Positions 23,884 through 23,955 of a DNA stretch of 23,955 bases are shown in pieces. A program made the position numbers and the translations under genes. Source of the stretch: a virus; IMG/VR virus record IMGVR_UViG_3300025118_000147, positions 1 through 23,955 of that record; one strand, written 5' to 3'. Under the pieces are notes generated by a model. That model ran no database searches. It was not told the DNA's origin and saw nothing but the letters and a program-made list of their open reading frames with translations. Position 1 is the stretch's first letter, and each line of letters begins with the position of its first letter.

Positions 23884-23955
23884 TTAAGAAACGGTACCTA
23901 TAGTGCCAGGGCTAAGATGTTGCCTACCGTACTCCAAAGGAGTTGGAGGATCTTT
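23884..23955 (-). CDS. C-terminal end of an upstream gene, probably major capsid protein (partial)
   Basis: One minus-strand frame from the right edge encodes a 23-residue tail ending LSPGTIGTVS before TAA at 23884-23886. The Pro/Gly-rich sequence looks protein-like and the stop lies 13 bases before the next ATG, the usual spacing here. In T7-like genomes the gene before tail tubular protein A is the major capsid protein, so that is the best guess. Another frame also stays open for 18 codons, so the frame choice is not proven. Confidence 0.4.
   Translation of the reverse strand, partial: KDPPTPLEYGRQHLSPGTIGTVS

Noticed and set aside
23931-23943. Small inverted repeat ACTCC/GGAGT near the right edge
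   Set aside because: Only five pairs, no T run, and it falls inside the probable coding end of the upstream gene.
1-23955. tRNA genes, integrase, attachment site, insertion sequences or host-derived photosynthesis genes
   Set aside because: None seen; the window is filled by packed minus-strand phage genes with only short spacers.

Overview
The window is the virion-assembly half of a T7-like podovirus genome. Every gene I can support lies on the minus strand, so transcription runs from high to low coordinates. In that direction the order is: end of a probable capsid gene, a small protein, a strong terminator, tail tubular proteins A and B (gp11/gp12-like), gp13-, gp14-, gp15- and gp16-like internal virion proteins, the gp17-like tail fibre, accessory adhesins with small assembly-type proteins, a holin-like membrane protein, secreted proteins, a probable small terminase, and the large terminase, which runs off the left edge. 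This matches T7 genes 10 to 19 with insertions. The low GC, the T7-type layout and several small conserved proteins that I recall from marine cyanophages (the 140-aa proline-rich protein, the 104-aa membrane protein and the two signal-peptide proteins) suggest a marine cyanopodovirus of the P-SSP7 type, perhaps infecting Prochlorococcus or Synechococcus. The host is inferred. No photosynthesis or other host-metabolism gene is present here.

Layout by region. 23673-23955: capsid-gene end, a 65-aa ORF and a textbook intrinsic terminator, as after T7 gene 10. 18944-23614: tail tube/nozzle genes and gp13-like. 11105-18957: three large ejected-protein genes (gp14, gp15, gp16). 5028-11100: tail fibre, a LamG/SPRY adhesin, a second short fibre, and two small proteins resembling tail-fibre assembly factors. 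2633-5028: overlapping small genes (proline-rich, holin-like, two secreted proteins, small unknowns, TerS-like, basic protein). 825-2633: an AT-rich, cysteine-free 602-aa protein of unknown function. 1-812: TerL with its ATPase motifs.

The genes form one tightly packed unit with mostly ATGA or TAATG overlaps. The longest gene-free stretch is the 58 bases holding the terminator. Four coding regions shorter than 60 codons (58, 51, 47 and a partial 23 aa) are annotated below.

I found no clearly new defence or mobile system. The most interesting points are: the 602-aa protein between TerS and TerL, which shares the cysteine-free composition of the ejected gp14- and gp16-like proteins; a secreted protein with no ATG, GTG or TTG start near its signal peptide; a tail nozzle protein enlarged by repeated beta-rich inserts; and alternating fibre and assembly-type genes.
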